A DNA stretch of 64,000 nucleotides from Streptomyces sp. CB02261 (GTDB taxonomy: Bacteria; Actinomycetota; Actinomycetes; Streptomycetales; Streptomycetaceae). Positions within the stretch are counted from its first letter, which is position 1. Every line of letters begins with the position of its first letter. Below, piece by piece: positions 43,608-53,321 of the stretch. A program made the position numbers and the translations under genes. The notes below the pieces were generated by a model. The model searched no databases. It was not told the DNA's origin and worked only from the letters and a program-made list of their open reading frames with translations. The stretch is taken from NCBI RefSeq assembly GCF_001905665.1, contig NZ_LIVX01000001.1, positions 682,001-746,000 of the forward strand. The letters are read 5' to 3'.

Positions 43608-44135
43608 TCAGACCCTGCTGGTGTTCCGGTCCAGGATCGCCCGCAGCCGGTCCGCGTCACCGGGCGCAGCGAGCCCGCGCTTGGGCAGGTACGCGAGGCC
43701 GGTGCCGGACGTGCGGTCCGTGAACAGGACGAAGAGCCGGGGCGTCTCCGTGTACCGGGACAGCAGCGCCCAGCGGATCGTCGTGTCGGTGTCCCGTGAC
43801 GTCCACCGCCCGCCGTCCTCGTCCACGACCGCCCGGGCCTCCCCCTGGGAGCCGACCAGCCGGAAGAGGCTGTACGCGGTCCCCCAGGGCACCAGCTCGG
43901 CCGCGCCCACGGCCAGCGCACCGAGGGCGACCATGCCGACGGCCGTCGCCGGTTCCGGGTCCTTCGGCAGGAACAGCACGACTCCCGCGGCCATGAGGGC
44001 CAGCACAGCGGCCGCCCGGCCCGCCCAGCGCAGCAGCCGCCACCAGACGGTGGCCCGCAGCCGCACCCGTACCGCCTCGTTCACCTCGGCGAACTCGGCC
44101 GAGTAGACGAGCTCCACCCGCTCCCCCGCGGCCAC
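43608..44135 (-). CDS. YcxB-like membrane protein
   Basis: This 175-residue protein has two hydrophobic segments (about 40-58 and 66-82) and a soluble C-terminal YcxB-like domain. WTSRDTDTTIRWALLSRYTETPRLFVLFT and LAYLPKRGL are the parts that resemble this family. The function is unknown. GTG 44135 lies 4 bp after the uppS stop on the minus strand, so it is probably translated from the recO-uppS message. Confidence 0.75.
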   Translation of the reverse strand: MAAGERVELVYSAEFAEVNEAVRVRLRATVWWRLLRWAGRAAAVLALMAAGVVLFLPKDPEPATAVGMVALGALAVGAAELVPWGTAYSLFRLVGSQGEARAVVDEDGGRWTSRDTDTTIRWALLSRYTETPRLFVLFTDRTSGTGLAYLPKRGLAAPGDADRLRAILDRNTSRV

Positions 44136-44139
44136 CGGC

Positions 44140-44964
44140 TCAGGCCTTGTCGAGGACGGCCAGGTCGGCCGGGTCGACGCCGCCGAAGCGCCGGTCGCGC
44201 TGGGCGTACTCGACGCACGCGCGCCACAGGTCGCGGCGGTCGAAGTCCGGCCACAGCACGTCCTGGAAGACCATCTCGGCGTACGCGCTCTGCCAGATCA
44301 GGTAGTTGGAGGTGCGCTGCTCGCCGCTGGGCCGCAGGAAGAGGTCCACGTCCGGCATGTCCGGGTAGTACAGGTACTTCTGGATGGTCTTCTCGGTGAT
44401 CTTCGCCGGGTCGAGCCGGCCCGCCTTCACGTCCTCCGCCAGGGCCTGCGCCGCGTCGGTGAGTTCCGCGCGGCCGCCGTAGTTCATGCAGAAGTACAGG
44501 GTGAGCCTGGTGTTGTCCTTGGTCTGCTCCTGCGCGATCTGGAGCTCCTTGGCCACGGACTTCCACAGCTTGGGCATCCGGCCGACCCAGCGCACCCGCA
44601 CGCCGAGCTCGTCGAGCTGGTCGCGGGACTTGCGGATGAAGTCGCGGTTGAAGTTCATCAGGAAGCGCACCTCCTCGGGCGAGCGCTTCCAGTTCTCGGT
44701 GGAGAAGGCGTACAGCGAGATCGAGCCGACGCCCATCTCGATCGCGCCCTGGAGCACGTCGAGCACCTGCTCGGCGCCGACCTTGTGCCCCTCGGTGCGG
44801 GGCAGGCCGCGCTCCTTGGCCCAGCGGCCGTTGCCGTCCATGACGATCGCGACGTGCTCCGGGACGAACTCGGGCTGGAGCTTCGGCGGGCGGGCCCCGG
44901 ACGGGTGGGGCTCGGGGGTCGTGTACTCCCGTCGCTGGCGCCCGAGGAGTCGTGCGATGGCCAT
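44140..44964 (-). CDS. uppS: Isoprenyl transferase (undecaprenyl diphosphate synthase family)
   Basis: This 274-residue cis-prenyltransferase extends farnesyl or related diphosphate with isopentenyl diphosphate to make the lipid carrier for cell-wall synthesis. [28 protein letters not shown] contains the catalytic Asp and the P-loop-like region. [13 protein letters not shown] and [21 protein letters not shown] complete the conserved set. A 30-residue basic N-terminal extension is usual in Streptomyces. AGGAGA precedes ATG 44964. It lies 13 bp after recO in one leftward unit. Confidence 0.94.
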   Translation of the reverse strand: MAIARLLGRQRREYTTPEPHPSGARPPKLQPEFVPEHVAIVMDGNGRWAKERGLPRTEGHKVGAEQVLDVLQGAIEMGVGSISLYAFSTENWKRSPEEVRFLMNFNRDFIRKSRDQLDELGVRVRWVGRMPKLWKSVAKELQIAQEQTKDNTRLTLYFCMNYGGRAELTDAAQALAEDVKAGRLDPAKITEKTIQKYLYYPDMPDVDLFLRPSGEQRTSNYLIWQSAYAEMVFQDVLWPDFDRRDLWRACVEYAQRDRRFGGVDPADLAVLDKA

Positions 44965-44977
44965 GGCGTGGTGTCTC

Positions 44978-45727
44978 CTAGTTCTTCTCTACGTACCGCA
45001 GCGAGCGCAGGCCGCGCTCCAGGTGCCAGTGCAGATAGGCGGATACGAGTCCGCTGCCCTCCCTGACGTGACGCGGCTCGCACGCGTCCGCCGTCGCCCA
45101 GTCGCCGGTGAGCAGCGCGCTGAGCAGGCCGATGGCCTCCGCTGAGGGTACGACGCTTCCGGGGACCCGGCAGTCGCCGCAGATGACCCCGCCCGCGGCG
45201 ACCGAGAAGAAGCGGTTGGGCCCGTGGATCCCGCACTTCGCGCAGTCGTCGAAGCTGGGCGCGTAGCCGTTCACCGCGAGGGAGCGGAGGAGGAAGGCGT
45301 CGAGGATCAGATGGGGGGCGTGCTCGCCGCGGGCGAGGGTCCGCAGACCGCCCACGAGCAGCAGGTACTGCTGGACGGCGGGCTCGCCCTCGTGGTCGGT
45401 GAAGCGCTCGGCCGTCTCCAGCATGGCGGTGCCGGCGGTGTAGCGGGCGTAGTCGGTGACGATCCCGCCGCCGTAGGGGGCGATGGTCTCGCTCTGGGTG
45501 CAGAGCGGCAGGCCTCGGCCGATCAGTTCGCTCCCCCGGGCGAAGAACTGGACGTCGACGTGGGAGAAGGGTTCGAGCCGTGCGCCGAACTTGGACTTGG
45601 TGCGCCGGACGCCCCGGGCCACGGCGCGTACGCGTCCGTGACCGCGGGTGAGGAGGGTGATGATGCGGTCCGCTTCACCCAGCTTCTGGGTGCGCAGCAC
45701 GATGCCGTCGTCGCGGAACAGGCTCAT
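44978..45727 (-). CDS. recO: DNA repair protein RecO
   Basis: This 249-residue protein helps load RecA on gapped DNA with RecR. An OB fold is at the N-terminus ([26 protein letters not shown]), and a helical C-terminal domain holds the zinc site CAKCG then CGDCR near residues 158-188. The start is ATG 45727. It is the first gene of the recO-uppS-YcxB unit. Confidence 0.95.
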   Translation of the reverse strand: MSLFRDDGIVLRTQKLGEADRIITLLTRGHGRVRAVARGVRRTKSKFGARLEPFSHVDVQFFARGSELIGRGLPLCTQSETIAPYGGGIVTDYARYTAGTAMLETAERFTDHEGEPAVQQYLLLVGGLRTLARGEHAPHLILDAFLLRSLAVNGYAPSFDDCAKCGIHGPNRFFSVAAGGVICGDCRVPGSVVPSAEAIGLLSALLTGDWATADACEPRHVREGSGLVSAYLHWHLERGLRSLRYVEKN

Positions 45728-45812
45728 GGGCCCATTCTCCCGTACGGCGGGGGCGGGCCGGCCACCGACCGGACTCGGGGCGCTTCGCCCCGGCTCCGGT
45801 GCGGGAGGAGGT

Positions 45813-46028
45813 TCAGGGCACCTCGCCCCGGCTCCGGGCGTTGACGTGGGCCGTGGCGGCGCTCAGTCGCTCGGACGTGGTCGCCTCGCGGACGCCGTCG
45901 GGCTCCACGTCCCACTCCCGTCCGCCGCCGAGCGGGCGGATCTGGATGTACGGCCCCTCGTGTCCCATCACTCTTCCGACCCGTCCCGTGCGGATCTCCA
46001 CGACGTACGACCCGATGGGCAGTGTCAC
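45813..46028 (-). CDS. Small conserved hypothetical protein
   Basis: I do not recognise a named family for this 71-residue soluble protein. It starts MTLPIGSYVVEIRTGRVGRVMGHEGPYIQIRPLGG, a beta-rich SH3-like pattern with a ligand-sized loop, then WDVEPDGVREATTSE. Its ATG overlaps the stop of the gene at 46025-46243 by four bases, so the two are co-translated. The pair lies upstream of recO on the same strand, separated by 85 bp. Confidence 0.7.
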   Translation of the reverse strand: MTLPIGSYVVEIRTGRVGRVMGHEGPYIQIRPLGGGREWDVEPDGVREATTSERLSAATAHVNARSRGEVP

Positions 46029-46243
46029 GGCCCACTCTCCTCACCCGGCGGTGGGGCGGCGATCAGCCGTGCCGTTTCCGCCGTGCAGCGTCCCAGTTCG
46101 ACGAGCGGCCTCGGAGGGTTCCCGGCGAGGGTGGCGGCGTCGGGCCCGGACGAGGGGGGTGTGATTCCCGCCCTCGTGAAGGGATCGCGCAATTCCGTCA
46201 CTGCCTCGTATGCGGCTTCGAGTTCCCCCGTGGTCGTCTTCAT
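46025..46243 (-). CDS. Small conserved hypothetical protein, partner of the preceding gene
   Basis: I do not recognise this 72-residue product. It begins with a short helical stretch (MKTTTGELEAAYEAVTELRDPFTRAGI) followed by Pro-rich and Arg/Glu-rich sequence. ATG 46243 has AAGGAAG at a good distance; an upstream ATG at 46279 is weaker. It forms a two-gene unit with the SH3-like gene through an ATGA overlap. A toxin-antitoxin-like or regulatory pair is possible but not shown. Confidence 0.65.
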   Translation of the reverse strand: MKTTTGELEAAYEAVTELRDPFTRAGITPPSSGPDAATLAGNPPRPLVELGRCTAETARLIAAPPPGEESGP

Positions 46244-46584
46244 GATGTCTTCCTTCACCAACGTATGCCTTTCTGAATCCATTTCCGGCTTCGCCTCCCC
46301 GGGGCGGGTCCGGATCCGTAGAATCGGCAGATGCGCAGGTCGGGCAAGTACGTTCCCGCACGGGCGGGTTGATCCCCTGCCGGGAAAACGAACGGAACGC
46401 ACGGGTGTTCGCGTTCGGCTGATACGTCGGACCGGTTCGGCGGATACACGGGGCTGTTCGAGCGGCGAATTCGACCGGGGTGCGTACGGTGTTCGCGCCA
46501 CGCGGAAATGCGAGGAGTACCGCGGCTTTCCGGGAATGCGGCGACCCGGTGACCGGGGGCGTCCCCCTCGCCTAGGATCCGGCC
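46244..46584. other. Divergent promoter interval
   Basis: I see no gene in these 341 bases, which separate the small leftward pair from the rightward membrane-protein gene. The part at 46250-46330 is less GC-rich than its surroundings, as promoters are. No clear palindrome was found. Confidence 0.45.
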
Positions 46585-47406
46585 ATGTCGATCACCGCAC
46601 CGATACCGGCCCTCCAGGGCGGCAAGGACACCGTCGTGAAGACCGAGGGCCGGGCGCTGCTCGTGCGGCGTCCGCACGAGGAGACGTGCATCCCGCTGGA
46701 GGCCGTCGCCCGGGTCGTCACCGAGGGGCGGACCGTCACGATCGAGCTGACCTCCGCACCCGACGCGGTCACGGTGCACGTGCACCGGGTGTGGGACGTG
46801 GACGAGGCCGCCGCCGTCGCCTTCGCCGAGGCCGTGAACGGCGCCCTGCCGGAGCGGACGGCCGCGGTCGCGGGCGCGGACCTCGTCACGGGCGAGCGCC
46901 TGTACCAGCCGAGCTACCGGAGGTGGCTGCGCGGGATCAGGCGCGGCGCCCTCTACGCGGCTCTGGTGACCGTCGGCCTGTGTGTGCTGGTGGGCGTCAC
47001 GGGGACATGGGTCGCCGTGATGGGGATCCTGATGTTCGCCTTCTTCGCGATTCCGGTGCTGGCGCTCGGCGTCTGGCTGCTGTACGGGCCGTTCGAGGAG
47101 CACCATCTGCGGAAGCACGGCGTCCGGACCCCGGCGGTACGACTGCGCGGCGAGCGGGGCCAGTACGTGTACCCGGACCCCGGCGGTGTGGTCCGTACCG
47201 TGCGCCACTCGGTGCAGGCGTGGAGCATCGAAGCCGCGTACGACCCGCGCGACCCCGGGCGGGTGGTGCCCCTCCTGCCGCGGGGTCGGCGGATCCTGGA
47301 GACCTTCATGGCGCTGCTCGTCCTCGGCCTCGGTCTGCTGCCCGCCGCCGGGGTCGTCGCCACGGTGGTCGCGGTCTTCATCGGCGCCTTCGACGAACCG
47401 ACGTGA
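46585..47406 (+). CDS. Predicted membrane protein of unknown function
   Basis: This 273-residue protein has an N-terminal soluble domain (1-105), two close membrane helices (about 112-155), an intervening soluble region with YVYPDPGGVVRT and YDPRDPGRVVPLLP, and a last helix pair near 245-265. The RDPGRV pattern resembles DUF3592 proteins. The function is unknown. It starts at ATG 46585 without a strong ribosome-binding site and stands alone. Confidence 0.7.
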   Translation: MSITAPIPALQGGKDTVVKTEGRALLVRRPHEETCIPLEAVARVVTEGRTVTIELTSAPDAVTVHVHRVWDVDEAAAVAFAEAVNGALPERTAAVAGADLVTGERLYQPSYRRWLRGIRRGALYAALVTVGLCVLVGVTGTWVAVMGILMFAFFAIPVLALGVWLLYGPFEEHHLRKHGVRTPAVRLRGERGQYVYPDPGGVVRTVRHSVQAWSIEAAYDPRDPGRVVPLLPRGRRILETFMALLVLGLGLLPAAGVVATVVAVFIGAFDEPT

Positions 47407-47421
47407 GCTGCCACAGGACAA

Positions 47422-47449
47422 CTTATGGAACTCATAAGTCCGCCTTATG
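47422..47449. promoter_or_regulatory. Three CTTATG half-sites at 11-bp steps
   Basis: CTTATG (47422), CATAAG (47433) and CTTATG (47444) alternate in orientation and are phased by one helical turn. The first two form the perfect repeat ACTTATG-N5-CATAAGT (47421-47439). They lie 105-132 bp before fprA. An operator is likelier than a terminator, although the preceding gene ends only 16 bp upstream. Confidence 0.5.
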
Positions 47450-47488
47450 AGGCCATAGACCGGGGGCGGGTACCACTCCGGGCACGGC

Positions 47489-47507
47489 GTTATTTAGGGT
47501 GACCTAA
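47489..47507 (+). promoter_or_regulatory. Iron-box-like site before fprA
   Basis: This 19-mer ends in GTGACCTAA and resembles the DtxR/IdeR/DmdR iron box (TTAGGTTAGgcTcACCTAA) at about 12 of 19 positions. The right arm is well conserved and the left arm poor. It lies 47 bp before ATG 47554, so iron-dependent repression of fprA is plausible. Confidence 0.5.
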
Positions 47508-47553
47508 GTGTCGGCGGCTTCGCCGCCACGTCGCTTGCGAAGGGAACCCAGTC

Positions 47554-48924
47554 ATGCCCCGCCCCCTCCGGGTCGCGATCGTCGGCGCCGGCCCCGCCGG
47601 AATCTACGCCGCCGATGCGCTGCTGAAGTCCGAGGCCGCCGCCGAGCCGGGTGTGTCCATCGACCTCTTCGAGCGGATGCCCGCCCCCTTCGGCCTCATC
47701 CGCTACGGCGTCGCCCCCGACCACCCGCGCATCAAGGGCATCATCACCGCCCTCCACCAGGTCCTCGACAAGCCGCAGGTCCGCCTGTTCGGCAACATCG
47801 ACTACGGCACCGACGTGCACCTCGACGACCTGCGCGCCTTCTACGACGCGGTCGTCTTCTCGACCGGCGCCATGGCCGACCGCCCGCTGGACATCAAGGG
47901 CGTCGACCTCGACGGCTCGTACGGCGCCGCCGACTTCGCCTCCTGGTACGACGGCCACCCGGACGTCCCGCGCACCTGGCCGCTCGAAGCGGAGAAGGTC
48001 GCCGTCCTCGGCGTCGGCAACGTGGCCCTCGACATCGCCCGCATCCTCGCCAAGACCGGCGACGAACTGCTGCCGACCGAGATCCCGGCGAACGTCTACG
48101 AGGGCCTCAAGGCCAACAAGGCCCTGGAGATCCACGTCTTCGGACGCCGCGGCCCGGCCCAGGCCAAGTTCAGCCCCATGGAGCTGCGCGAGCTGGACCA
48201 CTCCCCCACCATCGAGGTCATCGTCAACCCCGAGGACATCGACTACGACGACGGCTCGATCGCCGAGCGCCGCAAGAACAAGCAGACCGACATGGTCGCC
48301 AAGACCCTGGAGAACTGGGCGATCCGCGACATCGGCGACCGCCCGCACAAGCTCTTCCTGCACTTCTTCGAGTCCCCCGTCGAGATCCTCGGCGAGGACG
48401 GCCGGGTCGTCGGCCTGCGCACCGAGCGCACCGAGCTGGACGGCACCGGGAACGTCAAGGGCACCGGCGCGACCACGGACTGGGACGTCCAGGCCGTCTA
48501 CCGCGCCGTCGGCTACCTCTCCGACGAGCTGCCCAAGCTCCCCTGGGACACCACGACCGGCACCGTGCCCGACGAGGGCGGCCGGGTGATCGAGGAGACC
48601 GGCGAGCACATGGCCTCCACCTACGTCACCGGCTGGATCCGGCGCGGCCCCGTCGGCCTCATCGGCCACACCAAGGGCGACGCCAACGAGACCGTGAAGA
48701 ACCTCCTGGAGGACTTCGCCCACGGGCGCCTGCTGACGCCCGACGCCCCGGAGGAGGACGCGGTCGTGTCCTTCCTGGAGGGCAAGGGCCTCACGTACAC
48801 GACGTGGGAGGGCTGGTACGCCCTGGACGCCGCAGAGAAGGCGCTCGGCGAGCCGCAGGGCCGCGAGCGCGTGAAGATCGTCGAGCGCGAGGACATGCTG
48901 CGCGCGAGCGGCGCGATCGACTGA
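47554..48924 (+). CDS. fprA: Ferredoxin-NADP reductase, adrenodoxin-reductase type
   Basis: This 456-residue flavoprotein moves electrons between NADPH and ferredoxin. The FAD fold is at the N-terminus (VAIVGAGPAGIYAADAL), and the NADP motif is VLGVGNVALDIARILA near residue 151. The distal stretch GWIRRGPVGLIGHTKGDANET is the FAD-closing signature of the mycobacterial FprA group. Length matches FprA. GGGAACCC lies before ATG 47554. An iron-box-like site upstream suggests response to iron supply. Partner ferredoxins are not in the window. Confidence 0.92.
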   Translation: MPRPLRVAIVGAGPAGIYAADALLKSEAAAEPGVSIDLFERMPAPFGLIRYGVAPDHPRIKGIITALHQVLDKPQVRLFGNIDYGTDVHLDDLRAFYDAVVFSTGAMADRPLDIKGVDLDGSYGAADFASWYDGHPDVPRTWPLEAEKVAVLGVGNVALDIARILAKTGDELLPTEIPANVYEGLKANKALEIHVFGRRGPAQAKFSPMELRELDHSPTIEVIVNPEDIDYDDGSIAERRKNKQTDMVAKTLENWAIRDIGDRPHKLFLHFFESPVEILGEDGRVVGLRTERTELDGTGNVKGTGATTDWDVQAVYRAVGYLSDELPKLPWDTTTGTVPDEGGRVIEETGEHMASTYVTGWIRRGPVGLIGHTKGDANETVKNLLEDFAHGRLLTPDAPEEDAVVSFLEGKGLTYTTWEGWYALDAAEKALGEPQGRERVKIVEREDMLRASGAID

Positions 48925-48992
48925 CACCCCCGCGGGCGAGCCCCCGCCTCTTCCCGGTCCTACTCTGAGAGGACCGGGAAGAGGCGAGAGCC

Positions 48993-51017
48993 ATGTCCGC
49001 ACCCACGATCCACCCCCGTCCCACCGCCGCCGGAACCGCGGGAGCCGCCGAGGCCACCCGAGCGGCCGGGGCTTCCGAGGCCACCCGAGCCGCCGGGACC
49101 TCAGGGGCCACGGGGACCTTCGGTGCCACCGAGGCCTCCGGCCCCGACGTCGTCGAGCGCGCGAGGGACGCGGCGGGCCGGGAGTCCTGGGCCGAGGCGT
49201 ACGCGCTGCTGCACGCCCACGACCTGCACCCCTCGCGCGGTCTGACCGCCGACGACCTCTCCGTCCTCGCCGACGCCGCCTGGTGGTCGGGGCACGTCGA
49301 CGAGTCCGTCACCGCCCGGCTCAGGGCGCACGCCGCCTTTCTCGCGGCCGGTGACCACCGGGGCGCGGGGCTCGCCTCCTGGTGGTTGCACTACGAGTAC
49401 CTGGGCCTCGGGCGCCCCGCGGCGGCCGCCGGCTGGCTCCACCGGGCCCGGCACCATCTGGAGGGCCTGCCGGACTGCCCCGAGCAGTGCTTCCTGGCGT
49501 GGAGCGACGCCGAGGAGGCCCAGGCGCACGGCGACCGCGAGGCCGCCCTGGCCGCGGCCCGCCGGATGACCGGCCTCGCCCTCGGCTCCGGGAGCCCCGA
49601 CCTCCTCGCCCTCAGCCGCCAGGCCGAGTCCCGCGTCCTCTTCGCGGCCGGCCGCAGGACCGAGGCCGTCGCGCTCCTCGACGACGCGATGTGCGCGGTG
49701 TCGGCGGGCGAGCTGAGCGGCATGTTCACGGGCTGGCTGTACTGCCTGGCCCTGACCCAGTGCATGGAGGCGGCCGACTTCGGCCGGGCGGTGGAGTGGA
49801 CGAACGCGGCGATGGAGTGGTGCGCCCCGCCCTGGCCGCTCCACCCGCCGGCGGACGACGCGCGCCCGAAGGCGAAGGACGGCCCGACGGCCCGTACCCG
49901 GACGGTGGACGGCCCGTCGGCCGGTACGGGACCGACGGCCGCCGCAGGGGCCCTTACGGAGCCGGCGGGCACCGCCGGAACCCGTACGGAGCCGAGAGGC
50001 GCCGCCGGGACCCGTACGGAGCCGACAGGCGCCGCCGAGGCCTCCGGGCCCGGGCGGCTCCCCATGGCCGTGCCCTCGGGCGAGAACCCGTTCCGGGGTG
50101 TCTGCCGGGCCCACCGGGTCGAGGTGCTCGACCTCCTCGGGGTCTGGGCGCTCGCGGAGGCGGAGGCCCGGCAGGCCTGCCGGGAGGTGCCGGTGGACTG
50201 CCTGGAGTCGGCCGCCGCCGCGTACTACGCCGCCGGAGACATCCAGCGGCGCCAGGGCCGCCTCGACGCCGCCGCCGTCTCGTACGGGCACGCGCACGAA
50301 CTCGGCCGGCTCCCGCAGCCGGGCCTCGCCCTGCTGCGCCTCGCACAGGGCCGGGCCGACGCGGCGGTCGCGGGCATCGACCTGGCCCTGGCCTGTCGCG
50401 GCGACCCGCAGCACGACCTCCTGGGCCGGGCCCGCCTGCTCGCCGCCCGCGCCGAGGTGGCCCTCGCGGTCCGCGACGTACCGGGGGCGGCGGACGCGGC
50501 CGCCGAGCTGGACGCCCTGGCCGGGGACGTACCGCTGCTGCGGGCCCTCGCCGACACGGCGCTCGGCGCGGTGGCCCTGGCCGAGCGGAGCCATGACGCG
50601 CCGCGTCTGCTGCGGCGGGCGCTCGCCGGGTGGCTGGAGCTCCGGGTGCCGTACGAGGCCGCGCAGGTACGGATGCTGCTCGCGGCGGCCGACCGCGCGG
50701 TGGGCGACCAGGAGGGCGCCCGGCTGGAGCTGGGCACCGCTCGGGCCGTGTTCGAGCGCCTCGGGGCGGTGCCGGACGCCCGGCGCGCGGCGGCGCTGCT
50801 CTCCAGCGGGTCGCGGCGACTGCCCGGCGGGCTGACCGCGCGGGAGGCGGAGGTGCTGCGGCTCGTCGCCACGGGCGGGACGAACAAGGACATCGCCCGC
50901 ACCCTGGTGATCAGCGAACACACGGTGGCCCGCCATCTGAACAACATCTTCGCCAAGCTGGGCGTCGGCTCCCGCGCGGCCGCCACGGCCTCCGCGTACG
51001 CGCACGGCCTGGTCTGA
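48993..51017 (+). CDS. LuxR-type transcriptional regulator with TPR-like repeats
   Basis: This 674-residue protein has a Thr/Ala/Gly-rich N-terminus (residues 8-50), a long helical repeat region resembling tetratricopeptides (about 55-600), and a C-terminal LuxR helix-turn-helix (about 610-672): [46 protein letters not shown]. There is no AAA ATPase domain, unlike MalT/LAL proteins. Residues 290-355 hold a low-complexity insert with repeated GTRTEP units, an expansion between TPRs. The flavoprotein gene 112 bp downstream is a possible target. Confidence 0.87.
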   Translation: MSAPTIHPRPTAAGTAGAAEATRAAGASEATRAAGTSGATGTFGATEASGPDVVERARDAAGRESWAEAYALLHAHDLHPSRGLTADDLSVLADAAWWSGHVDESVTARLRAHAAFLAAGDHRGAGLASWWLHYEYLGLGRPAAAAGWLHRARHHLEGLPDCPEQCFLAWSDAEEAQAHGDREAALAAARRMTGLALGSGSPDLLALSRQAESRVLFAAGRRTEAVALLDDAMCAVSAGELSGMFTGWLYCLALTQCMEAADFGRAVEWTNAAMEWCAPPWPLHPPADDARPKAKDGPTARTRTVDGPSAGTGPTAAAGALTEPAGTAGTRTEPRGAAGTRTEPTGAAEASGPGRLPMAVPSGENPFRGVCRAHRVEVLDLLGVWALAEAEARQACREVPVDCLESAAAAYYAAGDIQRRQGRLDAAAVSYGHAHELGRLPQPGLALLRLAQGRADAAVAGIDLALACRGDPQHDLLGRARLLAARAEVALAVRDVPGAADAAAELDALAGDVPLLRALADTALGAVALAERSHDAPRLLRRALAGWLELRVPYEAAQVRMLLAAADRAVGDQEGARLELGTARAVFERLGAVPDARRAAALLSSGSRRLPGGLTAREAEVLRLVATGGTNKDIARTLVISEHTVARHLNNIFAKLGVGSRAAATASAYAHGLV

Positions 51018-51129
51018 CCGGCGTCCCGGCGTCCACCGCTCTGGTCCGAACGGCCCATGCGCGCCCCCCGCCCCACCATGGGTGGTTCGGGCGATGTGCC
51101 CGCCGGGCCGCCGGGGCTACACCGGAACC

Positions 51130-52500
51130 ATGACCACTCCCACCCACCCCCTGGACACGCTTCGCGGTGCCGTGCGCGGCACCGTCGTGACCCCCGGAGA
51201 CCCGTCGTACGACGTGTCCCGCCGGGTCTACAACGCCCTGCACGACCGCCGCCCCGCCGTCGTGGTCCACGCCGTGGACTCCGCCGACGTGATCGCGGCG
51301 GTGCTGTACGCCCGGGAGCACGACCTGCCGCTGGCCGTGCGCGGCGGTTCCCATGCCGTGGCCGGGTTCGGCACCGTGGACGACGGTCTCGTCGTCGACC
51401 TGTCCCGGATGCGGGGCGTCCGGGTCGACCCGGAGGCCCGCGTCGCGCGGGCGGAGGGCGGCGCCACCTGGGGCGACTTCAACCACGCCACCCACGTGTT
51501 CGGGCTCGCCACCACCGGCGGGGTGATCTCCACGACCGGTGTCGGCGGTCTGACGCTCGGCGGCGGCATGGGCCACCTCTCCCGCCGCTGCGGTCTGAGC
51601 TGCGACAACCTGGTCGCGGCCGACGTGGTGACCGCCGAGGGCGCACTGGTCTCCTGTGACGCGGAGCGGCATCCGGACCTGTTCTGGGCGCTGCGGGGCG
51701 GCGGCGGCAACTTCGGGGTGGCCACCTCGCTCGCGTTCCGGCTGCATCCGGTCGCGGACGTCTTCGGCGGTCTGAGCTGCTATCCGCTCGACGCGGGGGT
51801 GGCCCGCTCCTGGCAGGAGATGGTCTCGGCGGCGCCCGAGGAGCTGAACTCGATCCTGGTCCTGGCGCTCGGCCCCGAGGAACCGTTCCTGCCGGAGCGG
51901 TGGCACGGCCGCCCGATCTGCGCCGCGTTCACCTGCTTCAGCGGCCCGGAGGCGGAGGACGGGAAGGTCCTCGCGCTCCTGGACGGGCTCGGCCCGGTGA
52001 TCGGCCGGTTCATGGAGCGGATGCCGTACCCGGCGATCAACACGTTCTTCGACGAACAGCTGCCCCCGGGGCTCTTCCACTACTGGAAGGGCAACTTCAG
52101 CCGGGACCTCTCGGACGGCGCGATCGCGGCGCACATGGAGTTCGGCGCGACGATGCCGTCCCTGGAGTCCGACACGGCGATCTTCCCGATCGACGGGGCC
52201 TGCCACCGGGTGGGCCCGCAGGAGACCGCGTTCGCCTACCGGGACGCCCGCTTCTCGCACTCCTTCGGCGGCACCTGGACCGACGCGGCGGACACGGAGC
52301 GGAACATCGCCTGGACGCGCGCCTACGACAGGGCCCTGCGCCCGCACACCCAGGAGGGCGGGTACGTCAACTTCATGGACACCGACGACCAGGACCGGGT
52401 GCGGGTCAACTACCGCCAGAACTGGGACCGGCTGCGGGACGTGAAGCGCCGGTACGACCCCGGCAACGTGTTCCGGCTCAACCAGAACATCGTGCCGTGA
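51130..52500 (+). CDS. BBE-type FAD-linked oxidoreductase with bicovalent flavin residues
   Basis: This 456-residue berberine-bridge-enzyme-like oxidase starts at ATG 51130. The FAD-binding region has RGGSHAVAG, with H75 as the 8-alpha-histidyl residue, and the conserved CGLSCDNL, with C158 as the 6-S-cysteinyl residue, so bicovalent flavin is expected. The C-terminal BBE motif is YVNFMDTDDQDRVRVNYRQNWDRL. There is no signal peptide. Such enzymes oxidise sugars, alkaloid-like or secondary-metabolite substrates with O2. The substrate is unknown. It follows the LuxR regulator on the same strand. Confidence 0.9.
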   Translation: MTTPTHPLDTLRGAVRGTVVTPGDPSYDVSRRVYNALHDRRPAVVVHAVDSADVIAAVLYAREHDLPLAVRGGSHAVAGFGTVDDGLVVDLSRMRGVRVDPEARVARAEGGATWGDFNHATHVFGLATTGGVISTTGVGGLTLGGGMGHLSRRCGLSCDNLVAADVVTAEGALVSCDAERHPDLFWALRGGGGNFGVATSLAFRLHPVADVFGGLSCYPLDAGVARSWQEMVSAAPEELNSILVLALGPEEPFLPERWHGRPICAAFTCFSGPEAEDGKVLALLDGLGPVIGRFMERMPYPAINTFFDEQLPPGLFHYWKGNFSRDLSDGAIAAHMEFGATMPSLESDTAIFPIDGACHRVGPQETAFAYRDARFSHSFGGTWTDAADTERNIAWTRAYDRALRPHTQEGGYVNFMDTDDQDRVRVNYRQNWDRLRDVKRRYDPGNVFRLNQNIVP

Positions 52501-52507
52501 CCCGGCT

Positions 52508-53200
52508 CTACGGCACCGTCCGCGCCGAGGCGAGCAGCCGGACGGTGTCGTCGGGGGCGAGGGCGAGCGCGTTCCCCACGGTTCCCAGGACCTCCCGCTC
52601 CGCCGGGCTGTAGGCGCCGTCGGCGAGGGCGATCCGGGCGGCCTGGAGCAGGATCGACTCCCGGCCCGCGGCCGCCAGGTGCGGGGTGAGCGGCTCCAGG
52701 GCCTCGTGCAGCTCGATCGCGAGGAGCGCCCCTTCGGGGTTCACCTCGGGCATGAAGCGTCCGGTGTCGGCCTCCAGGGCCTCGACGAGGTCGACGAGCT
52801 GGACGGCCGTGCACTCGGCGAAGCCGGCGGACCGCACCGCGCTCACGGCCCGGTCGACGACCTCACGGGAGTCCGTGCCGCCGGCCGCGAGCACGGCCAG
52901 GGCGACGGTGTGGACGGCGTCGCGGAGCATCGCGGAGAAACGGCTCGTCGTCGGGTGGTCGAGCACCTCCGTACCGAAGTGCGTGTGGCAGGCCGCGCAC
53001 TCGACGACGGGGCCCGTACAGCCCCGGGGCAGGACCGGGACGCCCAGGACGGCGAACCTGCGGCGGCCGGTGCGCCGCCGGTAGTTCCGGTCGCCGCCGC
53101 ACTCCTCGCAGAAGAACTCTCCGTCTCCGACGGTGTTCCAGGAGGTGCGGATTCCGCAGACGCCCACTTTTCCACCCCGTGTATTCCGGGCAGACCGCAT
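52508..53200 (-). CDS. TerB-like protein with N-terminal zinc ribbon
   Basis: This 230-residue protein combines an N-terminal region with CxxC pairs (FFCEECGG and VECAACHTHFG), suggesting a zinc ribbon, and a helical C-terminal TerB-like domain (ILLQAARIALADGAYSPAEREVL) known from tellurite-resistance systems. ATG 53200 follows GAGGAGG. The role of stand-alone TerB proteins is unclear; a stress or signalling scaffold is suggested by the family. It ends 7 bp from the convergent flavoprotein gene. Confidence 0.82.
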   Translation of the reverse strand: MRSARNTRGGKVGVCGIRTSWNTVGDGEFFCEECGGDRNYRRRTGRRRFAVLGVPVLPRGCTGPVVECAACHTHFGTEVLDHPTTSRFSAMLRDAVHTVALAVLAAGGTDSREVVDRAVSAVRSAGFAECTAVQLVDLVEALEADTGRFMPEVNPEGALLAIELHEALEPLTPHLAAAGRESILLQAARIALADGAYSPAEREVLGTVGNALALAPDDTVRLLASARTVP

Positions 53201-53321
53201 ACGCACCTCCTCAACGGCCCGGCTGCACTGCCGGCGTTGGCGTGATGTTAGCCACATCCTTGATGTGGCGTCAGCACCCCGTCGTGACTTCGCCCCGGAG
53301 ATGGCCGAGACACGTCACGGC

